From Mytilinidion resinicola (lineage: Eukaryota; Ascomycota; Dothideomycetes; Mytilinidiales; Mytilinidiaceae): a stretch of 64,000 nucleotides of DNA. Positions 1 through 11,886 of this stretch are shown here, one piece after another (position 1 is the first letter of the stretch; each line of letters starts with the position of its first letter). Below the pieces are notes generated by a model. The model was given only the letters and a program-made list of their open reading frames with translations, made no database searches and was not told where the DNA came from. The stretch covers positions 258,736 through 322,735 of the forward strand of contig NW_022985470.1 in the NCBI RefSeq assembly GCF_010093595.1, read 5' to 3'. A program made the position numbers and the translations under genes.

Positions 1-198
1 GGATTGAACCAGGTGGGAGACAAAGTCTATGGTCGGCTGCCCGTAGAGCTGGCGACAGAATTAGGTGAAATGATTGGCGAGTGGCCAATGGGAATTGCTG
101 AGGCTCAAGCTCTGCGTCTGGAGTTGATGGAGGAGCGCACGAACCTGATGGATACGGTGTACGGGAACTTGGAAGTGTACAACTTTTGCGAGCACTAG
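1..198 (+). CDS. possible C-terminal end of a gene entering from the left
   Basis: The reading frame is open from the first base to a TAG at 196-198, giving about 65 residues with a Leu/Glu-rich stretch that would form an amphipathic helix. There is no in-frame ATG at the left edge, so if real this is the 3' end of a gene starting outside the window. I do not recognise it, and a short chance frame is equally possible. Confidence 0.3.
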   Translation, partial: GLNQVGDKVYGRLPVELATELGEMIGEWPMGIAEAQALRLELMEERTNLMDTVYGNLEVYNFCEH

Positions 199-354
199 TT
201 TGGCTGTAGAAGAGCTCGCATACATATTACCGTAGGTTCAGGTTTCGCTCAAGAGCTTGCCATGTTTTCGTTTCACCTTGTCAACACCATATCATACATA
301 TTTGCAGCAATTCAAACTCGATACTCCATCCCAACGATCCCAATCCTTTTTCAA

Positions 355-1377
355 TCAAACCTTTCCTTTTAATGTCCACTTCCCAAAGAACCCCATGATC
401 TCCGTCGTCGCATCAATACAACTGGTCAAATTCGTATCATCATTCGCAAACGTGCTCGGCCAGTCATGGTACAGATTCTTAAACGTATAATGCACCACAG
501 TTTCCTCCCAGTTATACCGCTTCACCGTCCTAGCTCCGTCGCCGCACAACGTCGTCGTCTTATTCGTATCAACCTCGAAACCATCCCGCGTCGCCCAGTC
601 GTCCACCCACGATACTATGGGTATCGTATCTCCACGGTTCGACGCGTCAGGCCCGCCGGTGTAGTTTATCGTGTGGTCTTTCAATCCATGCGTCTCCAGG
701 ATCGGGATCGGCACGCGAGCGGGCTTGCATGGCGGTAGCTCGCCCGTCGATTCGTTGAGGTAAAACGCACCGGATACAGCAGCGAAAGCCGCGATCTTTG
801 ATGAAGTACCGACATCGCAAGCGAGCAGGCCCACGAGACCACCGCCGTTGGATTTCCCGGCTGCGTAGACGCGTGAAGGGTCGATGCAGTAGCGGCTGAG
901 GAGGTGGTCGATCAGGTCAGACGTAAAGAGGATGTCGTCGATGTCGGCGGGGGCGTCGGGATCGCCGGTCCATTGCTGGGTGCCGTTTTTGTCCTAAGAT
1001 TCGTAAGTGGTGCTTCATGCGGTGCAGAGATGGTGGCTTACTGGTACACCCTCGGGGTACACGGCGATGCCGTCAGGGTTGTACGACGAGTTTGAGAATT
1101 GAGACAGCCCCTCCTGCTCTGTTGCGGTCTTGGCGCGGCCGTGGAAGGAGAGAATCAGAGGCACGGCGCTGTTGACGTCGTACTTTTCAGGTACGTGGAC
1201 GAGGTATGTTCGTTTTCGGTTTCCGCTGTTGATGTGCAGAGGGGTGTTTGATGCTGCGAGCACGCCGGGTTTGACCCCGGTAGGTAGAGGCTGGCCACAG
1301 CCCCCAGTTTGTGAGGCGCATTGGGCGCATGCGACAAGGAGAGAGAGGGAAGGGAGGAAGAAGGTTGAGAGCTTCAT
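355..1377 (-). CDS. secreted feruloyl esterase-like CE1 / PHB-depolymerase-fold esterase
   Basis: Likely releases hydroxycinnamic (ferulic) acids from plant cell-wall polysaccharide outside the cell. Two exons are joined by a phase-0 intron at 994-1041 (48 bp, GTAAGC...TTAG), giving 324 residues. The start at 1377 precedes a signal peptide of about 20 residues (MKLSTFFLPSLSLLVACAQC). The nucleophile motif GKSNGGG places Ser at about residue 160. A later HGLKD segment fits the acidic residue and an H-D-W-P segment near the C-terminus fits the catalytic His. Several Cys suggest disulfides. The family is FaeC/FaeD-like; other CE1 esterases (acetylxylan) are possible. It diverges from the membrane-protein gene at 2504. 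Confidence 0.85.
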
Positions 1378-2503
1378 GTTTGTTTTGGGTTCATGAAGCT
1401 GACGATTGCTACTTATTCCGCAAAGCGACAGGCAGATGCAGGTACTGCAGATATACACGTTACCATGCATGGTTTCACCATGGGGGATTCTATATTAAGG
1501 AAGCAATGACACGTTGGGGCGGGCACATGCAAAATAATCAGAGGGAGCGTCCGCTTGGAATCGAAGGGATTGGCAAACAGTGCACCTCGGTGTCAGCACC
1601 ACATCCCCAAAATAGTGGTCATGAGGCTTTTTTGTGGTGAAAAGAGCCGCATGGATGGTCAGCAAGGGAGCTGAGTTCAGCCCAAGCTCAGCCCTATTCT
1701 GGATGCCAATTCGCCGCGACTCAGTACAATGGGGTAACCCTGCAACAATTTACGGGAGAGGTGCAGGTCGCTAACTCGATGTAGATATTGTGCTTCAGGT
1801 TTCTCTTTTGCCCTATCGGGACTCTTCTTTTGCAGCTACGCTCCATAGGGCCGTGGTTGCTGATCGTGCAATGCTCCACCGCAGGAATTTTTCTGGTAAA
1901 ACCAGCGTTGTCAGAATCATCACCCTTCACTCTACCATGCAGTATTTAACCATGTATGCAGCAGCGTATCACTCACAAGCAAATATCCATCTCGATTTCC
2001 GGCGAAGAATGGTACTTTTGTGAGTCTCTATATCAAACCTTCGAGGCCGGGAATAAGAGCGTGACTGCTTCGCCATGTATCCCTGCATGCAAGGCGTGTT
2101 TTGATCAACACATAATCATTCCCCGCAATTGTTTCTCGTCATTTGAGAGGTCACAGATCTCATGCGCTAAACCCGGAGTACCGTCAACTACCTCGGCATC
2201 ACTCATACAGTACTGATTGGCATCTCAGTAATCAACGGCGTCGAGCGACAAAACCAACCAGGCAAAGCAAAAAGAACAAAATGAGAATCTGCCGTCGCCG
2301 GGTGTGCAAGGAGCAAGAGGTAATTTGAATGCTGATACAATCTGCTCTCGTGAGCGGGATTTCTCTCTACGACGCTGGACGGCTTCTTTCCACCATTTCT
2401 CCTTCATGAAGCAACGGCGCAAAGCAACGTCCACTGCCAAATGCGATCTTTGAACCGCGACACGAGCATCAGTCATACACACGTCCCGCTTTGCGAAGAA
2501 GTC
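1378..2503. other. intergenic, divergent promoter region
   Basis: About 1.1 kb between two divergently transcribed genes. Several short frames exist but none has a recognisable domain, splice support or signal peptide. Presumably holds the promoters of both neighbours; no specific operator identified. Confidence 0.5.
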
Positions 2504-3606
2504 ATGTTCATAGCTGCTTGGTTTTCTACCCGCCGTACATCTAGCGCATGGCTCTTCTTCATCGCGCTATTCTGCTTCTCAATACACGCCGCAGCATCGA
2601 ACCTAACATGCTACTACCCGGACGGCCTTGAGAACAGAGGCGACGCGTGCAATCCTACCTCCTCCGTCTCCCAATGCTGTGGTCCCGGCTTCGTTTGTAG
2701 GTCTCCCATCACCCAGCAGGACAACCAAGCCTTAATTCCCACCACCAGGTCTCGGTAATGGCCTCTGCCTCCCAGGTCCCGAAGACACGAAATCCTACGA
2801 CTGGAAATACTACCGAAGCGGCTGTACCGATCCAATATGGGCTTCCCCAACCTGTCCCAATTTCTGTCTAGGCCGTATGCTCCCCAACCCTTCCCCCTTT
2901 CCTCCCCCACCATCTACCCTCAACCCGCCAACAAGCTAATCCTGTCCCAGCCAACGATAGCATCGACTCGGGCCAAGGCATCCAAAGCTGCTCCGGCGGC
3001 CCGAACCGCTACTGCTGCGCCCACAGCCGCCGTATGGACTGCTGCTCCAACTCCACCAACATCTTCACCCTCGGCTTGGCGAATATCGTCACCACGATAC
3101 CGTATATCTCGAAGGCAGCTAGCACGACAGCTCCGCCCAGCATTACTCTGGTTCCAGGTCCTTCGTCCGGCAGTGGCGGTGTATCGAAGAGCGTTTCCAC
3201 AGGTGTAGGCGTCGGCGTTGGCGTCGGTGGCGCGCTCGCCATCATCCTCGGTGTTCTTCTCTTCCTACGGCACAGGCAACGAAAGATGGGCGCGAAACGG
3301 TCCCCGGAGTTTGGTTCGCACAGGTTTGAGACGCGGCAGGATGGGGCGGGGAATGATAGTGGGACTGTGGTAAAAGATGCAGAGTTTTTGGCGATGCGCG
3401 ACGGCGGGGGAGAGGAGATTCGGGCGTATCTACCGAGTAGTCCGCTGGAGCTGGAGAGCTCGCCACGGTTTGAGTTGGGCGTATTGCCGGATCATGACGA
3501 GCGTGCGCCGCTGGGGAAGAAGGGGGATGAGGCAGAGGAAAGGAATAAGTACCCTGGGAAGTATTTTAAAGAGGAGGGGTTGCATCGGCATGAGGTGCCG
3601 GGTTGA
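2504..3606 (+). CDS. Cys-rich secretory-pathway single-pass membrane protein
   Basis: Three exons with introns at 2697-2748 (52 bp) and 2875-2950 (76 bp). Both are phase 1 and keep Cys and Pro codons at the junctions. The product has an N-terminal signal sequence, then an extracellular Cys-rich module of about 100 residues. The module opens with CYYPDG and a CCG knot-like pair, then GCTD, CPNFC, YCC and DCC pairs. A Ser/Thr-rich linker, one transmembrane helix (a GVGVGVGGALAI-type stretch followed by ILGVLLFL) with a basic RHRQRK stop-transfer, and an acidic cytoplasmic tail of about 100 residues follow. This architecture is common and uncharacterised in Pezizomycotina, and resembles wall-stress sensors only in layout. 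I infer a surface receptor-like or wall-associated role. Confidence 0.75.
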
Positions 3607-3994
3607 GAGAGGAGATGGGATGAAGAGAAGTAGTAATGCTAATAAGAGTTCGCTACTAGGTATCCGGGCTTCGAAGTGATATGTATGGAGACAGCTAATG
3701 CTGCGGCTACCACGTGGTACAGTACCAGGACACAAGTTTGGGCACGCCGTTCTTTTCATCTCGTCCCGATTTATGACGAGGTGCTGGAGCACTACAAACA
3801 GCGGCAAGCTGGCCGATTGTCAGGATATGAAACGTCTCTAATCCAAGCTCTCAGGGACTTTACATCTTATCAAAACTTTTGGAACGTGTCGAAGCATCCC
3901 AACAGTGATGAGCAAGCGTGCCGTGCGTGCCTAATATTTCGACAAAGCACAGCACACTTCGCCGGCCCTGAAAGGAGAGATGATACAGCTCCAG

Positions 3995-4153
3995 CCTCGA
4001 CACCACTGTGAGGAGCAGCCCAGCTAGTAAGCAATCAGTTAGCCAAGAGGCAGTCAAATCTGCACTACTTGGAACTTGACATCGCGCCTTGGTTTTTGAA
4101 ATTCCATGGGGGTCCCCCTAGCAGTGGTCAACGCGTGTGCACAGACTTATGAC
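3995..4153 (+). repeat. MITE family copy a (5'-truncated)
   Basis: Matches the copy at 21001-21211 from its internal GACACCACTGTGAGGAGCAG stretch to the right terminal repeat ending ACAGACTTATGAC; the left terminal repeat is not recognisable. Differences between copies are mainly A/G and C/T transitions. Confidence 0.75.
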
Positions 4154-4580
4154 GTGTCACTGTAGAAGGGAGGAGGGCGCCGTATCCAACTTCACCAAGC
4201 CATTGCTACACACTCACCGAGACAATCTTCTCTCTATCCGCTCCACCTCCCCATCCAACGCCCCACGCCCGCTCTCTACTAGCCCCTGCACCGACATGAT
4301 GAGCTTTTTGAGGAGCTCGTTCTCCTTCCTCAGCGCGGCCACGTCCTCCTTCCGCTCCCGTTAAGGAATGGAAGGGTAGACAAGGTCCGCAAGAGGTAGG
4401 TTTGGTTGAGCTGGTTTAATTTGGCAGAGGAGAGAGATGAGCTGAAGTGAGGAGCGGGGGAGAAGCGTGCCATTAAGCTTGAAGCTTTGGTGCTTTTATC
4501 AGCCTGTAACCTTTTGAAACTGCACACGCGATGTGAAAGCCTATGTGGTGGAAATCAGAAAGTCTCTTGATACGCTCGCG

Positions 4581-4669
4581 GCCTACTAGCTGGGCCACTC
4601 CTCACAGTGGTGTCAAGCCAGCAAGAGTGGAAGCCGAGCCGTTGTAAATACGTGTGCCTGACCTTATGA
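4581..4669 (-). repeat. MITE family copy b (left half)
   Basis: On the minus strand this reads as the left terminal repeat and adjacent interior of the 21001 element, including the GACACCACTGTGAGGAG stretch. It lies inverted relative to copy a, about 430 bp away. Confidence 0.65.
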
Positions 4670-5163
4670 GCTAGTGATATAGGAGTTTGACTTCTGATAT
4701 TCGGTAGCCGTGCAGTTCGTGAGCTGCGGTGCTTAACAACTGATTCTGAGGTTTTGGGGGCTGTTGAGGTACCACATGCAGTGGTGAGATGGTGCGGTCT
4801 AACAGTCGTCTAGTCTACATTCTGTAGTGCTTAACGTCCCTCTCGATTATCCTTCGCTTTAGAAGTATTTAGCGACTAGACCGTGTGCGCTTTACCCGTT
4901 GTGCTTCAATATGTTGACAAATTCCCAGATAAGATTATTCAAATTTTCTGGCGAGATTTGCACGTGACCTCCTCTTTCTATCCCATCTACTTCCATCCCA
5001 ACTTCTTCAAAAATAAGGTTATCAGTCTTATGCAGCTCGGGCCACCGCACCACGCTAGTGTAAATCATTGACCACATCACGTCGCGCGCGAGCTTCTTCT
5101 TTTTCTTCTCTATCGTAAGATCCGCCAGAAGCACCCCTTCTCGCCGACCTCGACGCCGCCATC

Positions 5164-5970
5164 ATGGGCCGTACAAACGTAAGTTGTTTTCTTTCTTCCG
5201 TCAAGAATGCACATCAGGGCCTCCCTCTCACGGTTTAGATGCGTCTCTTTCTCGTTGTTATCCTCTGAATGACGGCCTCTCTCTCAGCTCGCGGCTTCTG
5301 GACTCGACGCTAACGACATATAGACTCACAAACCTACCACTGCTGCGCCCGGCCTGGCCGGTGACGCCCCTCCCCCTGCCCTGAAGCCCCACCGCGCCCC
5401 TAAGACCTCGGTCAGCCGCGCCGCGCCTCTTCCGAGCCGCCCGCCGCCTCCCAAGGAGAAGAAGGCGAAGAAAGACAAGAAGGAGAAGAAGCCTGCCAAG
5501 CGCGCCCGGGGTTAGTTCTTCCCTTGTTACGGATCATGTTCTGCGCTGTGTGTTCGGAGGCACTGGACGCTGTCTCAAGATCTTGAGGACACTCACACAG
5601 AACTGGACTTGTGCATCAGGAATGTAGGAAGCTAATGTCTGTATTCCAGACTCCGACGACGACGACGACGAAGAAGAAGAGAAGAAGCCGGCGAAGAAGG
5701 CGAAGAAGCCAGTGCGCGGTTAGTTTCCCACGTGTTTATCCCCTACAGTCTCATCCGCGCTAGTCTCTTTAACGTTTTGGTGTATATCAAAATGGTCTGA
5801 AGAATGTCACGATGTTTGACTAGTTGAAATTGATGAATGTAAAATACTGACGTTGCGTTTTAGCCCCGACTCCGGAGACAGAGAGGGATAGCGAGTTGGA
5901 GCTTCTTGTTTCATTTTTAATCACCGACAGGCGGAGAAGCGCTGTTAAACACACTGTGCTCAATGTCTGA
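5164..5970 (+). CDS. small Lys/Pro-rich, Asp/Glu-tract protein (probably nuclear)
   Basis: Four exons with introns 5179-5323, 5511-5649 and 5719-5863 give a continuous 125-residue product. All junctions have GT-AG ends and matching phases. The start sits in CGCCATCATGG. The protein begins MGRTNTHKPTTAAPG and is proline-rich. It then has repeated KEKKAKKDKKEKK-type basic blocks resembling nuclear localisation signals, an Asp5-Glu4 acidic run and a TPETERDSE segment. No enzyme domain is visible. Alternating basic and acidic low complexity suggests a chromatin or RNA-associated protein, by inference only. Three introns of about 140 bp in such a short gene, all preserving frame, argue that it is real. 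Confidence 0.55.
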
Positions 5971-8164
5971 ATCTCTCCATAGTGCCCCGCGACGAAACAA
6001 TTGGAGGTTGGGAAAATAAACTGAAATATTTACCCTTAAAAATAAAAGTTGGTCAATGCACTGTGTTATGTCGCCGCCACTACGCATGATCAACGAAGGT
6101 GCTCATAGAGAGAGACTCGACTCACGTGTTCACGCTACTTTCTAGGACACATGATGCCCCATTCGGCATGAAGACATCCCACATAGCTTTCATGCAACTG
6201 CAAATGGCCCGCAACTTACCAACATTAACTTACCAGCATTCCTCAATGTGATCACAGCTCTGAGAGTCAGGGGAATGTCCGACTCCGGCGGCTTTCTTCG
6301 TTTTCCTTGCATGCAACCCTCCGTAGGGCCTGGACTTGTGGTCTTGGGATGCGCCGCATGAAAAAAGCGCCTTGAGGGTGGGGCCAATGGTACGGTAGCG
6401 CAACGGAAAGGAGGCATCTTCAACGCACAGATCTTAGACTAAGTAAAATAACTTCGGTATCGTCGTAATTGCGGAGATTGTTCCAGCAGGCAAAGGTGAG
6501 TGTTGTATCACATGATCTTGATCGATTTTAACGACGTATTGCACAGCGTTCTAACATTGCGGAGCCAGTGAATGAAGAGATGTAAGACCGGGCGGTTGAC
6601 AGCTTCAAAGAATCGAGAAGGATGCCCGGCACAGCATTTCGATCCATCTCTTGCACGTATGACCTGCGGAGCTTGACGTCGGAAAGATTATCGCTGGGGG
6701 CGTTCAGATTCGGTGATTATTCAATTCACAGATGCAAGTTCCTGGAACATCATTTAGCCAGATATTCAATGGAAAATTGATGCTGAGGGTCACGGAGAAC
6801 GGAATCCCTTACGAACACTCAGGGACCTCCTCACGAAGGCGCTTACTCCCAAGGGTGATCCTGCGGCTAAATAGGATGTCCTATGGGCTGAAGAATGCTG
6901 ATTTTGGGTGAAGAGATGATGGAGGTGTCGTCTGCGGCGGACGAAGGTGAAGATAGGGTTTGGGGCCAACCTTGGAAGGGAATGGCCGGTAGAGCTAACA
7001 CGGCGCGCAGGGGCTTTCGGCAATGGAACCGCAGGACGCATCTTACAACTCAACGTTATCCACCAATACATCATCAAAAGCGCGCAAATTAATGACCCGC
7101 CCAACTTACGCACTAAAGCACCTAGATAGCACCTTCTGCAGTGTTAACGTGGCCATTCAGCAGCCCGTTCAATTCGCGTCGTGGGGATCTTTCCGTCCCC
7201 TTTTGGATTTCATGCAGTGGCGTGGAGATATTATTCTGCAGCGACAATAGTTTCCACACGAGAGACCCTTACATCAACTTCTGAATCTCGATAACATGCT
7301 ATGACACCTCGCGCAGTGGCGCGTAGGTGCAAATCGACAGGCAAATCCAGGTCGCGCCATTGGACGACCGCGGGAAACATGGAAAGCCTTTTGCAGCCCT
7401 GTCGAGGGAGGCCAGCGAGCCCAAAATGACAGATCTTCGCCGAGCTCATATTTGGGGAAGTGGGTTGAAGCACCTCATGACATTGCATGCAGACTTTCAA
7501 GATTAGGTCATAAGTCTGGGTACACGGACATCTCACTGCTCGGGGTCCACTCTTGCTTGCTCGACGCCAATGTAAGGAGTATACCAGCTGATATGTCGTC
7601 AGTCAGGCAAACGGTAGCCCTATTTATATCGCGTCGAGGTTTCAATCCTACTTAGGGTTTAGCGCGCCTATTGGGTGGGATACCCAAAGCAGGTGTAAGG
7701 AGTACCTAAACGTATAGCCTGGTTCTGAACGACAAGGCAATGTTCGCACCAATCTCAGTTGCAATGTTACAGTGCCTGGGCAAAAGTCAGTACACTCTAG
7801 AATCCCACTGTTTGAGATCCTTCGTTGTATTGACAGGAATTTAGATAAGATATAAAAGCCAAGACAACGCAAACTTCAGCAGCCCGAAGCGCTTTTAATC
7901 GACCCGTTACGCCGTCGTTCAGGGTGACCCAGCATCTCATCAAGAATCCGGACGCAAGGTCAGAACCAACTGCAGGAGGGGCTTGGAATCCGCATGGTAG
8001 TGGCAAGAAAGCGTACGAAGATCGCAGGCATATCGAATTCTCTGAACTAAATACATGCTGACCGCTCCAGACATCGGAGATAGGTATATACATTGAAGAC
8101 ATCTGAGACTGTTCGTGCAGTCTACCTGACATAAAGAACTTCTGACACCTGGGGTAGTCGCAGA
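5971..8164. other. intergenic, gene-poor
   Basis: About 2.2 kb with only short frames lacking domains or splice logic. One near-complete MITE copy lies at 7506-7720. Otherwise I see nothing specific. Confidence 0.5.
7506..7720 (+). repeat. MITE family copy c
   Basis: Left end GGTCATAAGTCTGGGTAC and the TCACTGCTCGG step match the left terminal repeat at 21001. The right end (CCCAAAGCAGGTGTAAGGAG...) is a diverged form of the right repeat. It follows TTA, as does the left-end fragment at 16471. Confidence 0.65.
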
Positions 8165-9319
8165 CTAGACATTGTCGTCACCCTTCGCCATGAAGAGATC
8201 GAAGACAGGGGCATCTTCGCCCATCTTCTGCTTGAAATTTTGGCTTATCCCTAAAGCGAGCATACTTGCAAGGAGATCCGCCAGGTCCTCGCTGAGACCG
8301 GGACTGGTGAGCCTGGTCGACACCTTTACCGTCGCCAGCAACATGTCTTCTTGGCCCCTCTGCTTGGCTTGCTCCATCTCACGCCATTCCTCCTCAATCT
8401 TATCCCATCAAACAACAAAGACGTTCTTGTCCATAACCTCGCCTTCATTCAGGGACTCTCTGAAGAGGAGGAACTTGGCATCGAAGTGGTCCTTCTTCTT
8501 CTTGTCGGAAGCCAAGCTGTCATAGTACTTGGTGACGCATTTCTGCTGTTCGGCTGCACTGAGCATGGCAGCAGGTCCATGCTTCTCGAGGTAGCGTATG
8601 GTGAACGCATCTTTGTGATGCAAGCGGGCAAAAGTGATGAAGGCGCTTAGACCTTCGGCATTCCAGTAGGACAGGACCACCTACTCTGGTTAGTGCTTGG
8701 CCTTGAGTCGACTGGGAATTGGACAAGACGAACCTGATATTCTAGACCCGACGCTCCCAGACCCTGAGCTGCCTTGCCTTCCTTGGCTCCGGGAACCTTG
8801 ACGCTCTCCGCGCCATCCCTCCTCACCTCCGACGCAATTCTCAACTGATCCTGGAACTTCTCCTCTTCGGTCCAGTTCTCCTTCTCCAGTATCAACTCAA
8901 GATCCTCCCAGAGCAACGAGTAGTTCATCAGGTCAACGATGTCTTCTTCGCCCTTGTTTTCCTTCTTGTACTGAAGCCATGCCTTCTCAACTTTGGCCAT
9001 TCGCTTCGGGTCTTCCAAGCGACAGCCCTCAACCCAGGTCTTCTGGGCTGACGGAATCAAGATGGCGATCTTTCCGTAACGGAACCCGCCTAGCATATCG
9101 AGACTGTTGGCCTTGTGAACGGATCGGAAAGCTTCGGTGACTTGGGAAGAGGTCAGGTAGCCGGTGACCATGTGGGCAGGCCACTGTGTTCTTCAACGTC
9201 AGTGGTTTTGAGTGCCTCTTTGATGGATGGGAATTGACCTCTTTCCAGCCACCAGAGCCCTTGTGGCCCACATCCTTCTTCTTGTTGCGATTCTGCTTCT
9301 TGCCGCCTCTAGTCGGCAT
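8165..9319 (-). CDS. conserved-looking multi-exon protein of unknown function
   Basis: Introns at 9184-9238 (55 bp, CTGAC branch) and 8681-8733 (53 bp, CTAAC branch) join a basic N-terminus (MPTRGGKKQNRNKKKD) to a helical, Lys/Glu-rich body. An in-frame TGA at 8408-8410 would end the protein early, but coding-like sequence continues in the same frame to TAG at 8165-8167 (ELADLL/LALGISQNFKQKM-type helix). A 45-nt phase-0 intron from GTTATG to GATTGAG would remove the TGA cleanly. Otherwise this is a nonsense mutation or the true end. I do not recognise the family. The N-terminal Lys/Arg cluster suggests nuclear or nucleic-acid contact. Confidence 0.65.
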
Positions 9320-10597
9320 GGTGAGCAGCGGAGCGGACGAGATGTTTTTCGACCTGCGAAACGGGTGAGTAGAGAGCCAATGATGGGATTGAGATGCATA
9401 CCTGGAGGACGCGATGGTGAGGTGAAGTGGGAGAGGTTGAGGTTGAGAAGAGGACGGAATGAGTGGGAAGAAGGAAAGAGCCACTCCGCGTGGTCACGTG
9501 TTGACGTCACGGCCCTCAACAACTTCACCTGGACGGCCATGACTCGTCAAATCTACGTGTACTATCAGCCATCTCTCCGAGGTGCCCTTGTACGCTTTGA
9601 AGAATTTGGAGGGGATGTGAAGTTCAATGCACAGGGGTGCAACTTGGGAAAGCCTCGTGACTGATCAGTTACCTACCAGACCACGGGGGTATTCCTGATA
9701 ATAGCATCGAATACACCATAGAGACACCGAAGCATGTTTGATAGACATGCGAGAGATAAGGATACTACGGGGGTACATGCGAACGATAAGCAAGCTGGTC
9801 AAAAGCAGACGGCGGGACTGCTTCCATTCGTAATGTTGCTGTCTGACGTGGCCCAGCCACTTACCAATTCCGCGGAAGAGTAGGAATCATTTCGAAGTAT
9901 GGATCAGGAGCAAAGGTAGTAGCAACAGTTCGCACCCTGATTTCGCCGTCAGAAATAGCACGACATATTTAATGATACTACATTAAACTGAAAGCTTCAG
10001 CTCGTAAACTACGAGTATAAGGGCCATAATGATCAAGTACAATAATCTGTGTAGAAGTAGATCATAGAGAAGAGTTTGAGAAGCAAAGACTGACTCGCCA
10101 TAGAATTGTACCCTCGCCTGACGCTGTTTGAAGTGCTTCAAGCTATTCTTAGAATTTAGAGGTGCTTTCACGTATCTCCGAATTCATCCTCTTGCATCGG
10201 TGAGTAAGCAACTTATCCAGAGAGACGTGTACTGCTGCGAGGATACTTACATGGTGTCAGTGACGTGATTGGTCAATTTAGCGGAATGTGCGCTGTGATT
10301 GGCCACTTTGAAGGCATGTTTCCTCCAAGCCCGTCAGCCCCCTCCAGGCACAATCACTGAGTGCCTTGAAAGCCTTATCTACCATCTCCACGGGGATATC
10401 TGCCCCTTATACGGTGACAGGTAGCATATATATAATGAGGCACCTCATTATGCTCCAAAATCACACCCAAAGCTTCACCAACCCGCCAACTGCACACTTC
10501 AAACTTGCAACAAAAATCAAATCTTCAACTCTTCATCCATCCCCATACCAAGCTCTCAAACTCCCAAACTTATCCGTTAATCATCCTCCTCCCAACC
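9320..10597. promoter_or_regulatory. intergenic; CCAAT boxes and TATA-like element before the flavin-reductase gene
   Basis: No gene recognised. Upstream of 10598 there are two direct GTGATTGG repeats about 35 bp apart (near 10265 and 10296). These are inverted CCAAT boxes of the kind bound by the Hap complex in fungi. A TATATATAATG stretch lies near 10428. These are sequence matches only. Confidence 0.35.
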
Positions 10598-11299
10598 ATG
10601 CACACCCCCATCTCCCCCGCAATCCTCTACTGGGGCACCCCCGTCGTCCTCATCACAACCACCAACCCGGACGGCACTCCCAACATCGCGCCCATCTCCT
10701 CCGCCTGGTGGCTCGCGCACCGCTGCGTGGTCGGCCTGGGGGGCAGCTCCCAAAGCACCGAAAACCTGCTGCGCACCGGCAACTGCGTTATCAACCTGCC
10801 CACCGACGACATGGCGCCCGCCGTCAACCGCCTCGCGCGCACCACGGGCACCGACCCGGTGCCCGTATGGAAGGCCTCCACCGGCCACGTCTACGTGAAG
10901 GACAAGTTTGCGCACGCGGGCCTGACGCCGCAGGCGAGCGAGGTGGTCGCCACGCCGCGGATAAAAGAGTGCGCGGTGCAGATGGAGGCCGAGCTGGCGG
11001 GGGCGCACGAGATGATGGAAGAGATGGGCGGGCTGAAGGGCGCGATAATGGCGGTTGAGCTGCGGATTGTGCGGACGCATGTCGAGGAGGCGCTGCTGTT
11101 AGAGGGGCATGCGAACCGGATCGATGCGGCGAAGATGCGGCCGTTGATCATGTGCTTCCAGGAGTTCTATGCGATGGGGCCGAAAGTGGCGGATAAGAGC
11201 CGGTTGGCGGAGGTGCAGGAGGAGAATTATCGCGTGTTGACGGGGAGTACGGTTGTGGAGGGCGAGGTGGTCGAGGTAAAAAAGGGCGAGCTTTTGTAG
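10598..11299 (+). CDS. flavin reductase-like / FMN-binding split-barrel protein
   Basis: Single-exon frame of 233 residues starting in ACCATGCACACC. The N-terminal half (WGTPVVLITT, NPDGTPNIAPISSAWW, GGSSQSTENLLRTGNCVINLP) has the pattern of the flavin_reduct domain, in which the strand before N-x-A-P-x-S contacts the FMN phosphate. The family reduces flavins with NAD(P)H or binds FMN as a partner of flavin-dependent oxygenases, probably cytosolic. The C-terminal third (about residues 120-233) forms a conserved-looking helix/strand extension. No partner oxygenase is adjacent. The GC-rich body has no intron. Confidence 0.8.
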   Translation: MHTPISPAILYWGTPVVLITTTNPDGTPNIAPISSAWWLAHRCVVGLGGSSQSTENLLRTGNCVINLPTDDMAPAVNRLARTTGTDPVPVWKASTGHVYVKDKFAHAGLTPQASEVVATPRIKECAVQMEAELAGAHEMMEEMGGLKGAIMAVELRIVRTHVEEALLLEGHANRIDAAKMRPLIMCFQEFYAMGPKVADKSRLAEVQEENYRVLTGSTVVEGEVVEVKKGELL

Positions 11300-11886
11300 G
11301 CTGTTGTGGGGTTCGGCGAGATCAGCGACGAGAGCTTGTTTGGGATTGTTTGGTTGGATTGGATGTAAAAAGACTAGGAATTAATATAGACGGTTGGGCT
11401 GTTTAACTGCTAAAAGCTGCCGCGTTCAGGTTAGACACGTAGTGAGATTAGAATCTTTAGTTCTAACATATCCTCTGCTAACCACGAAATTACACTTAGT
11501 CCGAAAATTTTGAACTTCATGCAAAGGATAAAGCACCTCACGAGCTTACAGTGAGGCCCAGTACAAGAAGTATAAAGATTAGAAAATCCCTTACGATAAC
11601 TAACTGTCTGATCATAAATGCACGAGAACTGTAGAAAAATAAGAGATCAACAATGCTTTGCGAGATTTCTGTGCCCGTATTGGATTCAAAGAAAAAGGAC
11701 AAGATGTAATATCCGAAGCACCCACACCCGAACTGGCCTTCGAAGTCTTTTGATTGATCGGCGGTGTGATGGAATAGCTCCAAACAGCATGTCTAGCGTC
11801 GAAAAGTGACACCCAAGCAGACGGGAGCTACAACCTGCCATAACTTACGCCTAGTACTGTAAGAGAAGGCGCTAGGTACTCCCAAC
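11300..11886. other. intergenic
   Basis: Tail-to-tail gap between the flavin-reductase gene and the ankyrin gene on the opposite strand. Only short frames; nothing identifiable. Confidence 0.5.

Larger units (their letters stand above)
3607..5163. other. intergenic with MITE fragments
   Basis: No convincing gene in about 1.55 kb. It holds two partial copies of the dispersed inverted-repeat element described at 21001 (3995-4153 plus, 4581-4669 minus). The last 100 bp are CT-rich and end in a good initiation context for the next gene. Confidence 0.5.

Noticed and set aside
8408..8410. UGA read as selenocysteine
   Set aside because: Fungi lack the selenocysteine machinery and no hairpin element was noticed; an intron or nonsense mutation is more likely.
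10577..11080. Antisense frame within the flavin-reductase gene
   Set aside because: Arg/His/Gly-rich mirror of a well-supported domain.
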